Assembly: GCA_037951165.1 (NCBI GenBank)
Contig: JBBDHG010000151.1
Location: 62,001 to 126,000, forward strand
Length of the DNA: 64,000 bases
Direction of reading: 5' to 3'
DNA from: Lophius americanus
Lineage: Eukaryota > Chordata > Actinopteri > Lophiiformes > Lophiidae
Of the stretch, positions 27,111 through 38,900 are shown piece by piece. A program made the position numbers and the translations under genes. The notes under the pieces are model-generated. The model was not told the DNA's origin. It made no database searches and was given only the letters and a program-made list of their open reading frames with translations. Every line of letters begins with the position of its first letter. Positions within the stretch are counted from its first letter, which is position 1.

Positions 27111-27366
27111 ATGGGAGCAGATGTGAATGTTTGTTTAGCCTTGGCACCCTTCCCAGTTACACGCTAGTTCAACATCGATAAGAAAATACAGGCATTGCTA
27201 GCCATGTTAGCATCTTTGCTCGCGTATTTCTAAAACTAGGTTAAAACAGTCTTATAGACGGAGGTGATCTTTTTTTTTTGGAAAGCCATGTTTTTTTTTT
27301 AAATACCTGAATATTTGTGGACTAGTTGGAAGTATCTACATGAAACAGCTGGTATATTTAGCATTA

Positions 27367-27510
27367 TACACCAATCAGCTACAACATTATAACCACCCAC
27401 ATCATTTTGTGCTGGTTCCCCTTTTACCTCTGAAACTGCTCTGTGATGCACTGTGCGTGTTTTGACCTTTCTTTCAGAAGTAGCATGACCTTGATTAGCT
27501 ATTTGTGTTC
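27367..27510. mobile_element. left-end fragment of the same Tc1-like family
   Basis: ACACCAATCAGCTACAACAT and TAACCACCCA match the left terminal repeat of the 17.4-kb copy; further in are TGCACTGTGCGTGTTTTGACC-like traces of the antisense transposase. The right end is not found. Confidence 0.55.
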
Positions 27511-27586
27511 AAGTAGCTATTAAACACATGCAAGTCTTTGCTCACCCAGCACATTAGAGAGCATTGGGCCCCAATGGGCCCTCTGA

Positions 27587-27705
27587 GCTAGTAACCTCTC
27601 CAGACCTGGAACACCCAATAAGGCCTACAGTTCCGTTTTTTAACCTCGAGCACGTAGCTAGTAACCTCTCCAGACCTGGAACACCCAATGAGACCTATAT
27701 TTTAG
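27587..27705. repeat. 70-bp direct duplication
   Basis: GCTAGTAACCTCTCCAGACC begins at 27587 and again at 27657, and the match continues to CACCCAAT. The period is 70 bases; the second copy degrades after about 37 bases. Confidence 0.75.
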
Positions 27706-28934
27706 TTAGCCATTGCAATTTATAACTGTTTTTTTTGTGTTTTTAACTACTACCCAATATCACAATGAAGCCTCTGGCTACTGCATAAGTGCCCCAAAGG
27801 TCAAAAACCCAGGTTGAGAATCATGTAGAGAGAATCACCATATGTAGAGTGTGTGTGTATGTAAACCCGTATATGTTTTGTGTTGTGTACTCTGTTCTAT
27901 GCATCTGTGTATATGCATCAACACCTGTGTCAGCAGGTGGGTGTGACCTCACCACTAACATGTTGGCAGGTTAGACGCCGGGCGATGTCCCCGGGGGCCC
28001 TTTGCCTTGCTCAGCATGAACAAACTGAACACACTAGTCCTGAGACAATACACTACTATGTTCCGCCCTGCACCTGTGTTATGTTTTCATGCTGACAAAG
28101 ATGTGCTTTCCTCTTTGTGGGGTAAAGATCTGCTTTGTTTCCATGACTCAGAGACTAAAATAGTAAAGCGGCCACCAACTCTGAGCCGAGGCTCTTTGTA
28201 GTAAAATGTCCCAATAGCTTAGAGCACACAAACACAGCAGTGGATGGTTAGCAAAGGGATGGTATGCAGATTACTCACTGTGTAAAATTGGCACACAACT
28301 GCTGAGCAAACACGAATCGCTTGGCTTTGATTTTTTTTGGACAGGATTTTTCAAGTGTGTGAGAAAAGTCGCATTTTCATTATTATCGTTCACATTCTGC
28401 AACAAGGCGACAAAGAGTTTACAGAAACTTACATCCAAAATTTAAATGTGTGCAATGCAATGATTTATGAGAAAGTAAACACGGCAGTATCGAGCTTCTG
28501 CTGCGAGCGACACAGCAAAAACAATAATGACCATTTGCTGTACTCGACAAAGAGTCACCTGTGAGGTGGTGACTGTTATGACTGAATGAAAACTGAAGCA
28601 TTGAAGAGTGGGAAAGCAGGTCCAGGTCATTCCTCCTCAGTCCATCCATGTCAAGTTCATGTAATCAGACAAAATATACTACTGCCCCCCAGTGGACTGA
28701 GAAAATACTAAACAGCTGGAGGCAGAGCTGCTAAACGCTCACTCTATATTTATCTGCTAATTGCGATCACAAAATTAAAGGAGAACAGCTTAAAAAGCTC
28801 CACATAATCATGATATATATCACTCATTTCTAAATTTACTGACTACCGCAGTCCCAAAACGATTCAACCCACCATCTCTACAACCTTTGCTGCAAAAGGG
28901 ACGCAAAGCCAGACCTCAGCTTCTAGCAGCTCTC

Positions 28935-29480
28935 TTCTGGAGCCTCAGCCCGTTTCCTCACGGGCCTCCAGTCCTGTAATAATCCTGGCTGATGTACTGA
29001 AACTCCTTCTTCAGATCCTGCCAGAGATTTTTTCTGAGAGTCATGGCAGGCGGCTGTGACGGGCGCTCTAGAATGTTCCAGGACTTCTTCTGAAACCAAA
29101 CCTTGGAGGACTTTGAGGTCGGTTTGGGATCATTGTCCTTTTGCAATGTCCAATGACGCACAAGCCCCAGCGTCCTCACGGATGCCGAGACGATTTCCTG
29201 ATACTTGATGGGATCCGTCTTTCACAGCGTAGCCACCGCCATGCTTCAATGTAGGTAAGGTGTTCTTTTCAGCAAATGCTTCATTTTTCCTCCCCCAGAA
29301 ACGCTGCTGATCCATAGACCCCCACAAGTTCCAGTTTAATTCCATCTCTGAAGAAATGCATCCCAGAACTTCTGTGTCTTCCCCAGATGGTTCTAAACAT
29401 ACTGGGGAGACTTTTCTTATGATTTTGGGTCAGCAGTGGTGTACATCTTTGAGTTTGAGTATGGAATCCTGACGAACATT
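28935..29480 (-). mobile_element. decayed Tc1-like transposase relic
   Basis: Minus-strand translation shows LKHGGG (usual TVKHGGG) with MDQQRFWGRKNEAFAEK upstream, then NDPKPTSKSSKVW in another frame (usual DNDPKHTSK). A frameshift separates them. It lies just downstream of dennd2a. Confidence 0.75.
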
Positions 29481-29868
29481 AAGGCTTTAATAGAAGAAAC
29501 GCGAGGAATCTACTGATTAAGTAACATTTTCTGTTGGACGTGGACAGATATTTCCTGTTGATCCATTTAAACTGTTCTTGTTTGATTCTGTTACTGCAAA
29601 CAGCAGATAAATAGTATAATTTGCAGTTAAACCATATTATACAGTGATTGCTGAATAATTTTTCTCCACTCTAATCTTAAGGACTAACCAGGAACCCAGT
29701 AAAAACTAACCAGGAACCCAGTAAATATTTCTGAGGGCAACATTTTTCTTCATTTACACAAAGTACATTCGCCACAGCCTCCGAAATCACGAGTCCTTCA
29801 GGAAACCGCTGGCTCCCTCGGAAAGACGAGGGCAACGAGCGCCTCTGAAAGAACACTTGAATGATTAT

Positions 29869-29874
29869 TTTATT
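29869..29874 (-). terminator. candidate poly(A) signal of dennd2a
   Basis: AATAAA on the minus strand, about 78 bases after the TAG stop. It would give a very short 3' UTR. Longer alternatives further left cannot be excluded. Confidence 0.4.
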
Positions 29875-29951
29875 GGATTTCTGCTCTCTTTAGAGGCTTT
29901 TTTCTTCTTTCCGTGGTTCTTCGCGTGATTTGCTTTGATCTTCTAGTGCAC

Positions 29952-32900
29952 CTATTTCTTGGAAAGGAATTTCATTTTGTTTCCTGGATCAAAGGAAAAG
30001 AGACGAGAGTGGTTTAATGCAAAACAATTATCCTTCAGTAGATTGTTTGTCCAGAACTTCACTTCAACGTTTAGAGCCTTACCCAGGCCTTTGAGAAACC
30101 TGTTGACCCTCCGGTGCTCGCTCTCATGGATGGAGTCAAGGTACTCCTGCACCCTCACCTCAAACAGTCCTGAGGAATGAGAGTCATGAAGCACTGGATT
30201 GTCTCCAAACAGCGGAACCCTTTTTTTTTTTGTTGCTTATCATGCAGTTTTCTACCTTTCAGCAGAGCCTGCCTGTGGAGTTCCCTCTCCTGGATGAACC
30301 AGCCAAACATCTGGGTCTCCATGAAGACCTCCAGGAAGCGGCGCATGGTCTTAGATGGCGTCGCTTTACGGAAACCTTCGCGCTGGAAGGAGCAGGGGGC
30401 CGGAGAGGAGGAAGAAGAGGAGTAGCCATCCTCTCGTTCGCCGATGAAGAAGAGTTGATAGTGGCCCACCAGCTCCACGAAGAACCGAACAAAGGCCTCC
30501 GACACAACCGTGCTAAGATGGCCAGAGTCTGAGGAGAAGAGGATGGTCTCAAACACGGCTGCTGAACTTCCCAACGTTACGTTTCAGTCTTTGCTCTGCC
30601 TCACCTGTGGTCGGGTCTCCTCCTCTCTCATTAGCCAGCTCTCGTCTCCTCTCCAGAACATTCTCCAGGGCTGATAGGAGCTTTGAAGGCAGGATGGAGT
30701 CTTCATCGTCCAGCTAAATATCACAAACAGGATAGAGAATCCTTTTGTAAGAATGTTGAACATAATCTAGTATATTATCCATTTAAATAAGACCTAGAAA
30801 AGCACAAAAAGGAAAGGAACGTCCTACCTGTCGGAGAAATCGGCTGTTTCCAAGATCTACAACCAGGACCTGTGGATAATAAATAACAACAATTATTCTA
30901 ATATAGAATAATTCCTGCAGTAATGACCTGAACTACTGTAGACGTTTGCTAAAAGTGAGCGCCTCTCTGACCTCCTCCAAGGGCAGCTCGGTGAGCTGGG
31001 GCAGGGAGCTGGACAGCAGGCCAACGATGAACGGGGTCGGAGTGCAGACGATGTCCAGCATAGCCGAGGGCAGCACGGGAATGTAAGTGTGCTGCCACAC
31101 AAAAGGGTAGAGCAGAGCCACGACAGCGTGGCAGCACTGGGAGAGGGTGCTGCAAGAGGAGACACAGGAGGAAGCGGGTGAAGGGGCTGGTAATCAATGA
31201 GGAGTTTATGAAAGACCCTGCAGTCAGACGTCATTCATTTACGATGAGGAAACGCTAAACTGCAGATTTTGCACAAGATTCTGGACGGCAGTCGAGGAAG
31301 ATGAGAAGAAAGCCAATGCTTTTCTCATTCTTGCCACATGAGGGTGCTATGATCTTAAAAAACATCTGATGACTGAGAGCCTTGTGAATGAGAGCAAACC
31401 CATTTTTTTTGTCATAAAGCAATAGAGGTTTAAAGGTGCTTTAATTGTGAATGAACTGAGTAAATAACGCAAACTCGTGTTATTTCTGTTCTCTTTCTTT
31501 TACTTCATCCTGAGTGTTTTCAGAGGCATCACTGCTTGTTTTTGTCATTTCCAAATTTCCCTGGCAAATAAAAACCTAATTGTGTTTGTGGTTGCAATCA
31601 TAATAGAGTGTTGAAAATATTACTACTCTTCTTTAATATTTACGATAATAAAAAATATATTCATTATAGTAGTATTGAACAATGTACTACTTATGTAATG
31701 ATTTATTATATTTTTCTAATTAACATATAAAATTGCTCACGGTACCACCTGCAGTACCGCCGAAATACCAGCAGGGGTCCAGCAGGGAGGTTCATTCTTT
31801 ACTCAAAGACTCTCAAATATAGTTACTAGTATATGAAAAGATAAAGTAAGAACGTATATATGGTTATGTGTGTGCAAACCTGACCCAATCTCATATTATT
31901 ATATAAATATATGATATCAAGTAAAGGAAGTAGGAACAATATTTCAACTTTTACTGCATATGTACACAGCAAATACTGCAATTATTGTTAAATGACCAAT
32001 ATAAAGAGAAGAATCACTGATTATGAGACGTACGATTCTTGTTTGTTTCGTCTTCTTATGCTTTTAACATCTGTGGTATCTCAACGCCGCCGTGTGTCAT
32101 GTGACTCCGATGGATCCACCAGGGGATTTGTGTTTCCTGTGAGTTGTTGGGCCTTCCATTTCGGTTAAATGTTAAGAGAAGCGTAAATACAATCAATCTT
32201 TTTTTGAGATTGAAAAGATTTACAGGAGTTGAAAGTACATATATTTGTGTTTTACTATGAGGCTTAAAAGTAACGAAGATGTCAGAAAAATCCGTACAAA
32301 TACCCTAAATCTCAAATTAAAAAAATATATATTTCGCTTAATGTCTTCCCATGTCTTCCAGAGAATCCAGCACAGCTACATTTTTCTGTAATTTACGTCA
32401 CTTAACTTGGCTCTCCAGTCTTTTTAAAAACGTCACCATTCTGTCCTCCTCCCTCTGGTTTTCTCCTGCAGGACAAACAAACGGGCCCCAACAGACGCGT
32501 CTGAAAATATCTCTGTGGAATGTTCCCTGAATAAAACCGGGGCTGCCATTCATTTCTTTAAAAATGTGTGTCTGGGCCACCCACATTTCTCCCTAACTAA
32601 ACAACCCTGGTGCTGCACCTTTTATCTGTAGCCTGCCTGAATACATAAACAGTGGAGGAAGGATGTTCAGTTCAATCTCTTTTTATAAAAGTCACTAGAG
32701 TGGATCCTCGGGTCCCAGAGCGCTTTACAAGATAAATGGCTCCACCGACGGAACCAACCTGAGTTTGTCGGCGGTGAAGATGACCCTTCTCTCCAGCAGC
32801 AGAGACCCGAACACCCGGAGCAGCAGGCGCAGACTCAGACAGGAGAACAAACACTCAAAGTCCACATGCTCCAGGCGAGAGTCGGAGGGCCGGCAGAGCT

Positions 32901-35900
32901 CCATGACCTGGGAGGGGAGACAGATGAATACGTCCTTCTGAAATCTGGAAACATCCATTATATTCAAGCCCTCGCCAAACATGGTCACAAGATGGGCTGG
33001 AGTGATGTCGGCAAGCTAATCTGTTCATTCTAATGGAACAAGACTTTAGAAGAAGATGTAGTGGATCGCAAGTTCTTCATAAAAGCCAGATTAACTTCTA
33101 ACTCTCATTGGTTCACATTTGGTTAACATTTGTTCTGTTCTGCAAACAAGTATAGAGCAGGAAAAACAAGTGGGTCACCAGTAATTGTAACCAGGATGTC
33201 AATCAGTCAGTAGAGCGAATACCTCAGTCAACGCCCAACAGTCAAGACAGGAGTGCCATCAAAATGGCGGCCCTGCTCTGTAACCCGCTCCATAGGTCAA
33301 TTGTTCAATCTTCAACCCGGGGTTGGAAGTCTACCCAGTGTTCTCAGTGCGATTAACGGAAAAGGTCCGACAATTATTTATCGTCTCGCAAAAGAATATT
33401 CAAAAGAACCGAAGACAACCTTGACTCCCCAACTGGGTTTAGCTCCATTTAAAATGCCTCAAAAAATATCTGATGGATGAAGACAAGTTAAGCAGCATTC
33501 TTCATCATCTTCCTTAAGCAGTTTGTTTAAGCGGTAGGTGCACTCGCTCCTCCACCTCTTTTCCACACTTGACACTCCTGCAACTTCTCCGCCTCTACTT
33601 CTTGCATCCTCACCATTCCACCCGCCCCCCTTTCATTCACACAAATGTATTCTGTCTTGCTGCTGCTGACGCCATTCCTCTTCTCTCCAGTGCACACCTC
33701 CACCTGCTCCCTGTTCTCCCTACAGATCCAAACGTCACCCTCAAACATCCCGGTCAACGGAGACTCCTGCCTGACCTCCTCTGTCAGCCTGGTCCAACAC
33801 CATAGCAAACAAAAAGGGGCTTAAAGTCCATCCTTGCTGCAGTCCCACCTCCACTTTGAACCCGTCTGCTACTCCGTCTCCACACCTCACCGCTGTTATA
33901 CTTATCTCAACATGTAGGATGGAAAAATAATCATAATAATACTGAATATAAACAGTCATACTAGTAATGTTCATGATAATTACAGAAAAATATGAATAAT
34001 TACAATCATGAGTACAGCCCCTCCCAACGGTTCTATAACTTCTTGGCTACAATCATGACAGTAAAATCCACAGAGACTCCAGGAACTCCAGGCAGTGTTA
34101 CTAACAAAGGTCCAAAATCCATTTCCTCATGAATGGCTCATGTCTCCTTTGCTTTTCTGGCTACTAGCTCTATGACATTTGGTCAGAATCACTGATTTCT
34201 CACCTCGGTGCCTGAGCCAGGGAGGAACGTTTTGATGGTGATGGTTCTGCCCGGAGCTGGAAACTGTGCCTCCATGATGGCTCTCAGAAATGGTTGCACG
34301 AGGGCCGGGGACAACGCCCTCCGCCTCGCCACCTCATCCAGCACCTAGGGGTAGAGACGCAACATTGAGCAGACATTCACAACGGAAAGCATTTGTGTGC
34401 TAACTTTTATGTCTGTCGTGTCAGCAGAGGGGGACTTGTTTACCTTTGAGAAGAGGTTGAAACAGCCGAGGTGACTAACAATGCAGTAGACCTCCGGGAG
34501 ACGTTTACCCTTTCCACTGGGCTGAAAAGAAAGGTGGAAGCTTTATTTGATATGTTAATAACAATATCGTACATGGAAAAATCCTTTGAGCGAAAATCTG
34601 TCTCTGATTCCAGCCATAGAAAATCTTAGATTTAACATTGATTTCACACAAAATAGGTTTAAAGCAGATTTTAAATGATAATGTTTATAATGTTATGTAA
34701 CGCTAACTAGGCCGGTGTGGAAAAATGTAGAAACTAGATTTTAAAAAAGACCAAAGTTTGTTAATCACTGGTTCCATCTGGACCAGATACACCCAGACCT
34801 GATTATTTATATCATGTCTACATTAGACCATTTTCGGGAAGTCGGATTGAAGCTTTCACCAGCAGCACGCTTTGCCAAAGTCAAAAGAAAGTCCAGCCGA
34901 GATGAAGAGGAAGCTGAGTTGAAAGCATCGGTCTGGAGAGGGTTGCACGGCTATTTTTAAAGCTCTGGGACTTCACAGATCCACCGTGAAATACGTTATG
35001 TACAAATGGAGAAGACCTGGAACGGTACTGAACCTTCTCAAAGCTGTCTATTCAGTGGTACAAAGAAATCATCCAGGGACGTAGGTCTCCTCTCACTTCA
35101 GCGAAGGTCAGAGGTCACGGCTCCAATAGTCGGAAGACACGGGGAAAAAATGGCATCTATAGGAGGGTGGTGAGGTTAAAGCCACTTCTGACCCAGAAGA
35201 GCTTTAAAGCTTCTCAGGATTTACCCACAACACACCTGGATGACCCTCTGTGCTTCGTGAATTGTGTTCTACCTCGATGGAAGGAACGTTGAACTGTTTT
35301 GATGACAGGGGTTCAGTAACATAGAAGAAAATTTGACCTAAAGTCAGGTATGGAGGTCGCAGAGTGATGTTGAGGATACGCCTCGCTGCTCCAGGGCGAG
35401 GACCACCCGCCATGATGGCAGCGAACAAGACTCATGATCTTCTCTAGAAAGATTCTGAAGGTGGATGTCAGGTCAGATGTGTGGATTGGGGCTGTAGTAC
35501 AACTGGACCATGCAGAAAGACAACGATCGAAAGCAGAAGTGTTGACGTGTTCTGGTCAGAGTCTGGACCTGAAAAGCCATTGAGCAGCTCTGGGACCTGA
35601 AAAAACCACTTCCTGCTCATGGCTTCGACTATGTGGCCGCAGTAAAGCGATTCTGCACAGAGGAGTGGGCCGAGACTCCGCCGCAGCGATGTCAGAGCCT
35701 GATCTCCTGGAAGCATGCAGATATTGCTGCTCAGGATGGTGAAACTAGATATTGTAATTCATGGGATGAATACTTTTTCATGCTCGGGCTTTAGGTACTG
35801 GATGAGCTTTTTTAGCCTGACTCATCAATTTTTTTATCCAAAACTTGTATTTTATGTGTATTCACGTTGTTTTATGTTAAATATATCGGATGAGGTCTGA

Positions 35901-38900
35901 CAGAATTTTGTTTGAGATACACATAAAATAGAAGAAATGCTATATTTTTCCACAAAGCTGCATTAATCTTTACTCCAGAGATATTTACCTCCAGGCTCAT
36001 AGAAGTACGGAGAGACAACACACATTCAAACATGTCCCAAAGACACACATACTGTAGAAACACACACTTTCCCAGCCTCACACACTTCCTCCCCGACTGT
36101 TTTCCCACAAGCATGCCGACTATTTTGGCGCTCTTATTTACTCAGCCGTCATCATGGTATTTAGTCACTTCCTGCTCAGCTGGCACACTTATTTATTCAG
36201 TTCATTTCCATTTACCAGTAAACGCCGGCAGTATCCAAACCTCCTGCTCCCATCCTCGCCAGTCAAAACAAAGGCAAACGTCTCACTGCGAGGGACGACC
36301 CACAACGAATACACAAATAAACACAACCGTAAGCATAGTTTTATTGGTATGTGGAAAGAAAACATACAAAAATATCAGTATATGCATTCTATTTCTGTTT
36401 GACTAGGTTAAACTTGTACTGTGAAATACGTTTCAGTGTTTAATATGTTAAATATTTCCAAAAAACAAAACAATTATATAGTATTTAACTAAAAAGATTC
36501 AATTAGACGTTATTTGTATAATGAAAAGCTAATATTGACTTTTTTTTCTTTTACCTTGGATATCTCTCCACCAGTTCCCAGTCTTTGGCATCAGGGAAGC
36601 AGAACTGAGGAATGATTCTCAGCTGATCCTCCGTCTCCCTCATGAACTTGAAGCTCCGCTCCAGCTGCAAAAAAGAACGGAGGTCTGCATTTATGTATTC
36701 AAGTGCTTCATTTCCATTACTTTCCCATGCATGCGTCCACATTCGACAGGTTTACATTTTCCTGCTTTCTTTTAAGTGATTAAAATCAGTATAACAGGGA
36801 GAGAATGAGACCAAAAGTCAAAATGAGGGTCCAACATTTCCCATGATGCACCTGCATATCTTCTTCTATTCAAAATATCAAGCCTCAATCCCGAGTAAAG
36901 ATAATGAATGTTGACATCAACAGGTTTTTCCAGACAGTGGACCGCTCCCTGCAGGGGATGTGTTCACAGGCTGATTATTAATATTCGAGACGAGTTAACT
37001 GAACGTGATGTTTAAACAAAAGGATGACTCATCTGCTCCTGACCTTCAGGGGGAACTGCTGCGTGACCTCCGGCAGATACTGGGCACTGGCCTTCGACTT
37101 CTGCAGTGACACAACCAGAAAGTACTCAAAGAGCTGCCGCTGGTGGAGCTCCGACTCCCGACACCTGTTGGTCCGGCTGTATTGGGTTTGGCTTGACTGG
37201 CTCAGGATGGACTGGACCGACACGAGACACTGGCGTTGAGCTGAGATGAAGACAGTAAGATATGAGGTGGTTCAAGACTCAAAAATACATATAAAGTTAA
37301 AGATTGTGCTCTCTGGTACCTTTTAATCGCTCTTCAACTTCACTCTCGGAGTCGCTGTTCTCATCCGTCACTGCAACAAAGAGGTTAAGTCTCACATTTA
37401 ACAATGTATGTGTTAGATCTTTGAGTTTATTCTTCAATCTCATCATCATCATCACCTCTTCCTGAGCTTGTCTCCATGTAATGATGGATCCTCCGCAGAT
37501 GTTTCTTCCCCATGCGAGCCTCAAAGATGCTGTTGATTCTTAGAACAACCTGCTGGGGAAAAAAGCTTAGTGTGAAGAATTGGGGCAGTGCGATATTTTC
37601 TTCCTCAAGGATGAAATAAAAAACTCTCCTGTGAAAATGTTCAGCACGATGGTGGAGGTTAGCAGTTATGTCTGTCAGACTGAGGGTTCAAATCCACCTG
37701 GGGGTGAGGAGCTCCCTCAAAATATCATGCCCATTTTTTCCATTAATGTCTGAGTAACTGCCAGCCTCTAAATCTACTGACAACCCAAGCAAACAGTCTT
37801 AGTATCTCTCAAATACTCTCCTGTCTTTCCACTTCAGCGTCTCTGTCTGGCCCACTGAGCCCCCAGGAACAGCAGAGGACAAAAGGCAGCAATGGCCAAA
37901 TTTGTGACGTCACATATCGAAACTATTTGATTCTGAATGCTGTGAAAAAATCCTAGTCACCTCTAGGATACGCCAAAATCTACCTCTGGATTTAATTACA
38001 TGCAAATCTGTCATGTGATTATTGTGTAATAGTGCTCACACACCGACAAACAAACAGACAAACACACTGGAGTGTACTTCCCCTGACGGAGGTAACAACA
38101 GTGAATTGATGACTGTGAATTCCCTATAGGTGTAAAAGGTTGTTGTTCAGGTGTAAAGGGATTCCCTACAGGTGTGTTTGCCCTGGCATGAACTCACAAC
38201 TAGGTGGAGTTTGTACCCTATCTCTTGCCCGATATCAGCTGGGATTGGCTCCAGCGCCAGCACAGAATAATTGGTTCATCAGTGCTACTTATCTAAATCC
38301 CTGCTCTTATCCGAAGCTAAAAGAACGTTAAGTTAAAGTGGAAAATAAAAAGAATCATCTCTCCGTTCCTTTATCTGGATTTAATATTTTGACACTCAGT
38401 CTTACGCTGAGTTGCTGGTAATCCGTCAAATACTTTATGAGTAAATTATCTCCAGAAATGTAAAAAATTCCCAAACCTCGCTGCTGAAACCTCTTTATCG
38501 GAGAGAAATCGGTTCTCACCGTCGGAATCCGTCGACAGGTGCGGCTGAAAGGATCCCCAGGCATCCATGAAGAGAGTTCAGGCCCAGCAGGAGTGGATGG
38601 AGGACTGAGCTGTGGTGGAGATGAAACCCCCCCGCTGCTGGCGCTGAGTCTCGACTGGGTGGTTCTCCGCAGGTCCAGCAACTTGAAGCTCCTGGCCGAA
38701 TTCTGCCTGAAGAAGCCGGGCCTGGACGTCTGTGGACAGATGGACGATTCTCAGAACCATTCAAAAAAGGAGGTGTCGTCACGGTAGAGCATCATTATAC
38801 TGGGACCTTGTTGCTATCAGCGCCAGGAGAGGAGGGCAAAGACTGCTGGGAGCACTGACTCTCCAGCTCTATGTCCTCGTAGGGGTTCTCTTTGGACGAG

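Larger units (their letters stand above)
17876..28934. other. gene-free stretch with scattered repeats
   Basis: Contains the repeats listed separately. 22,600-22,960 looks unique and conserved-like. The longest open frame (minus, 20,318-20,785, 155 codons) is rich in S and L with no domain and is not called. CTCF-like motifs at 21430, 24421 and 28682. Confidence 0.35.

Noticed and set aside
30155..30574. Apparent 139-codon minus-strand single ORF
   Set aside because: It is dennd2a coding exon 17 read through both splice sites, not a separate gene.
38539..38787. Plus-strand ORF overlapping dennd2a exon 5
   Set aside because: Antisense shadow of the coding exon.
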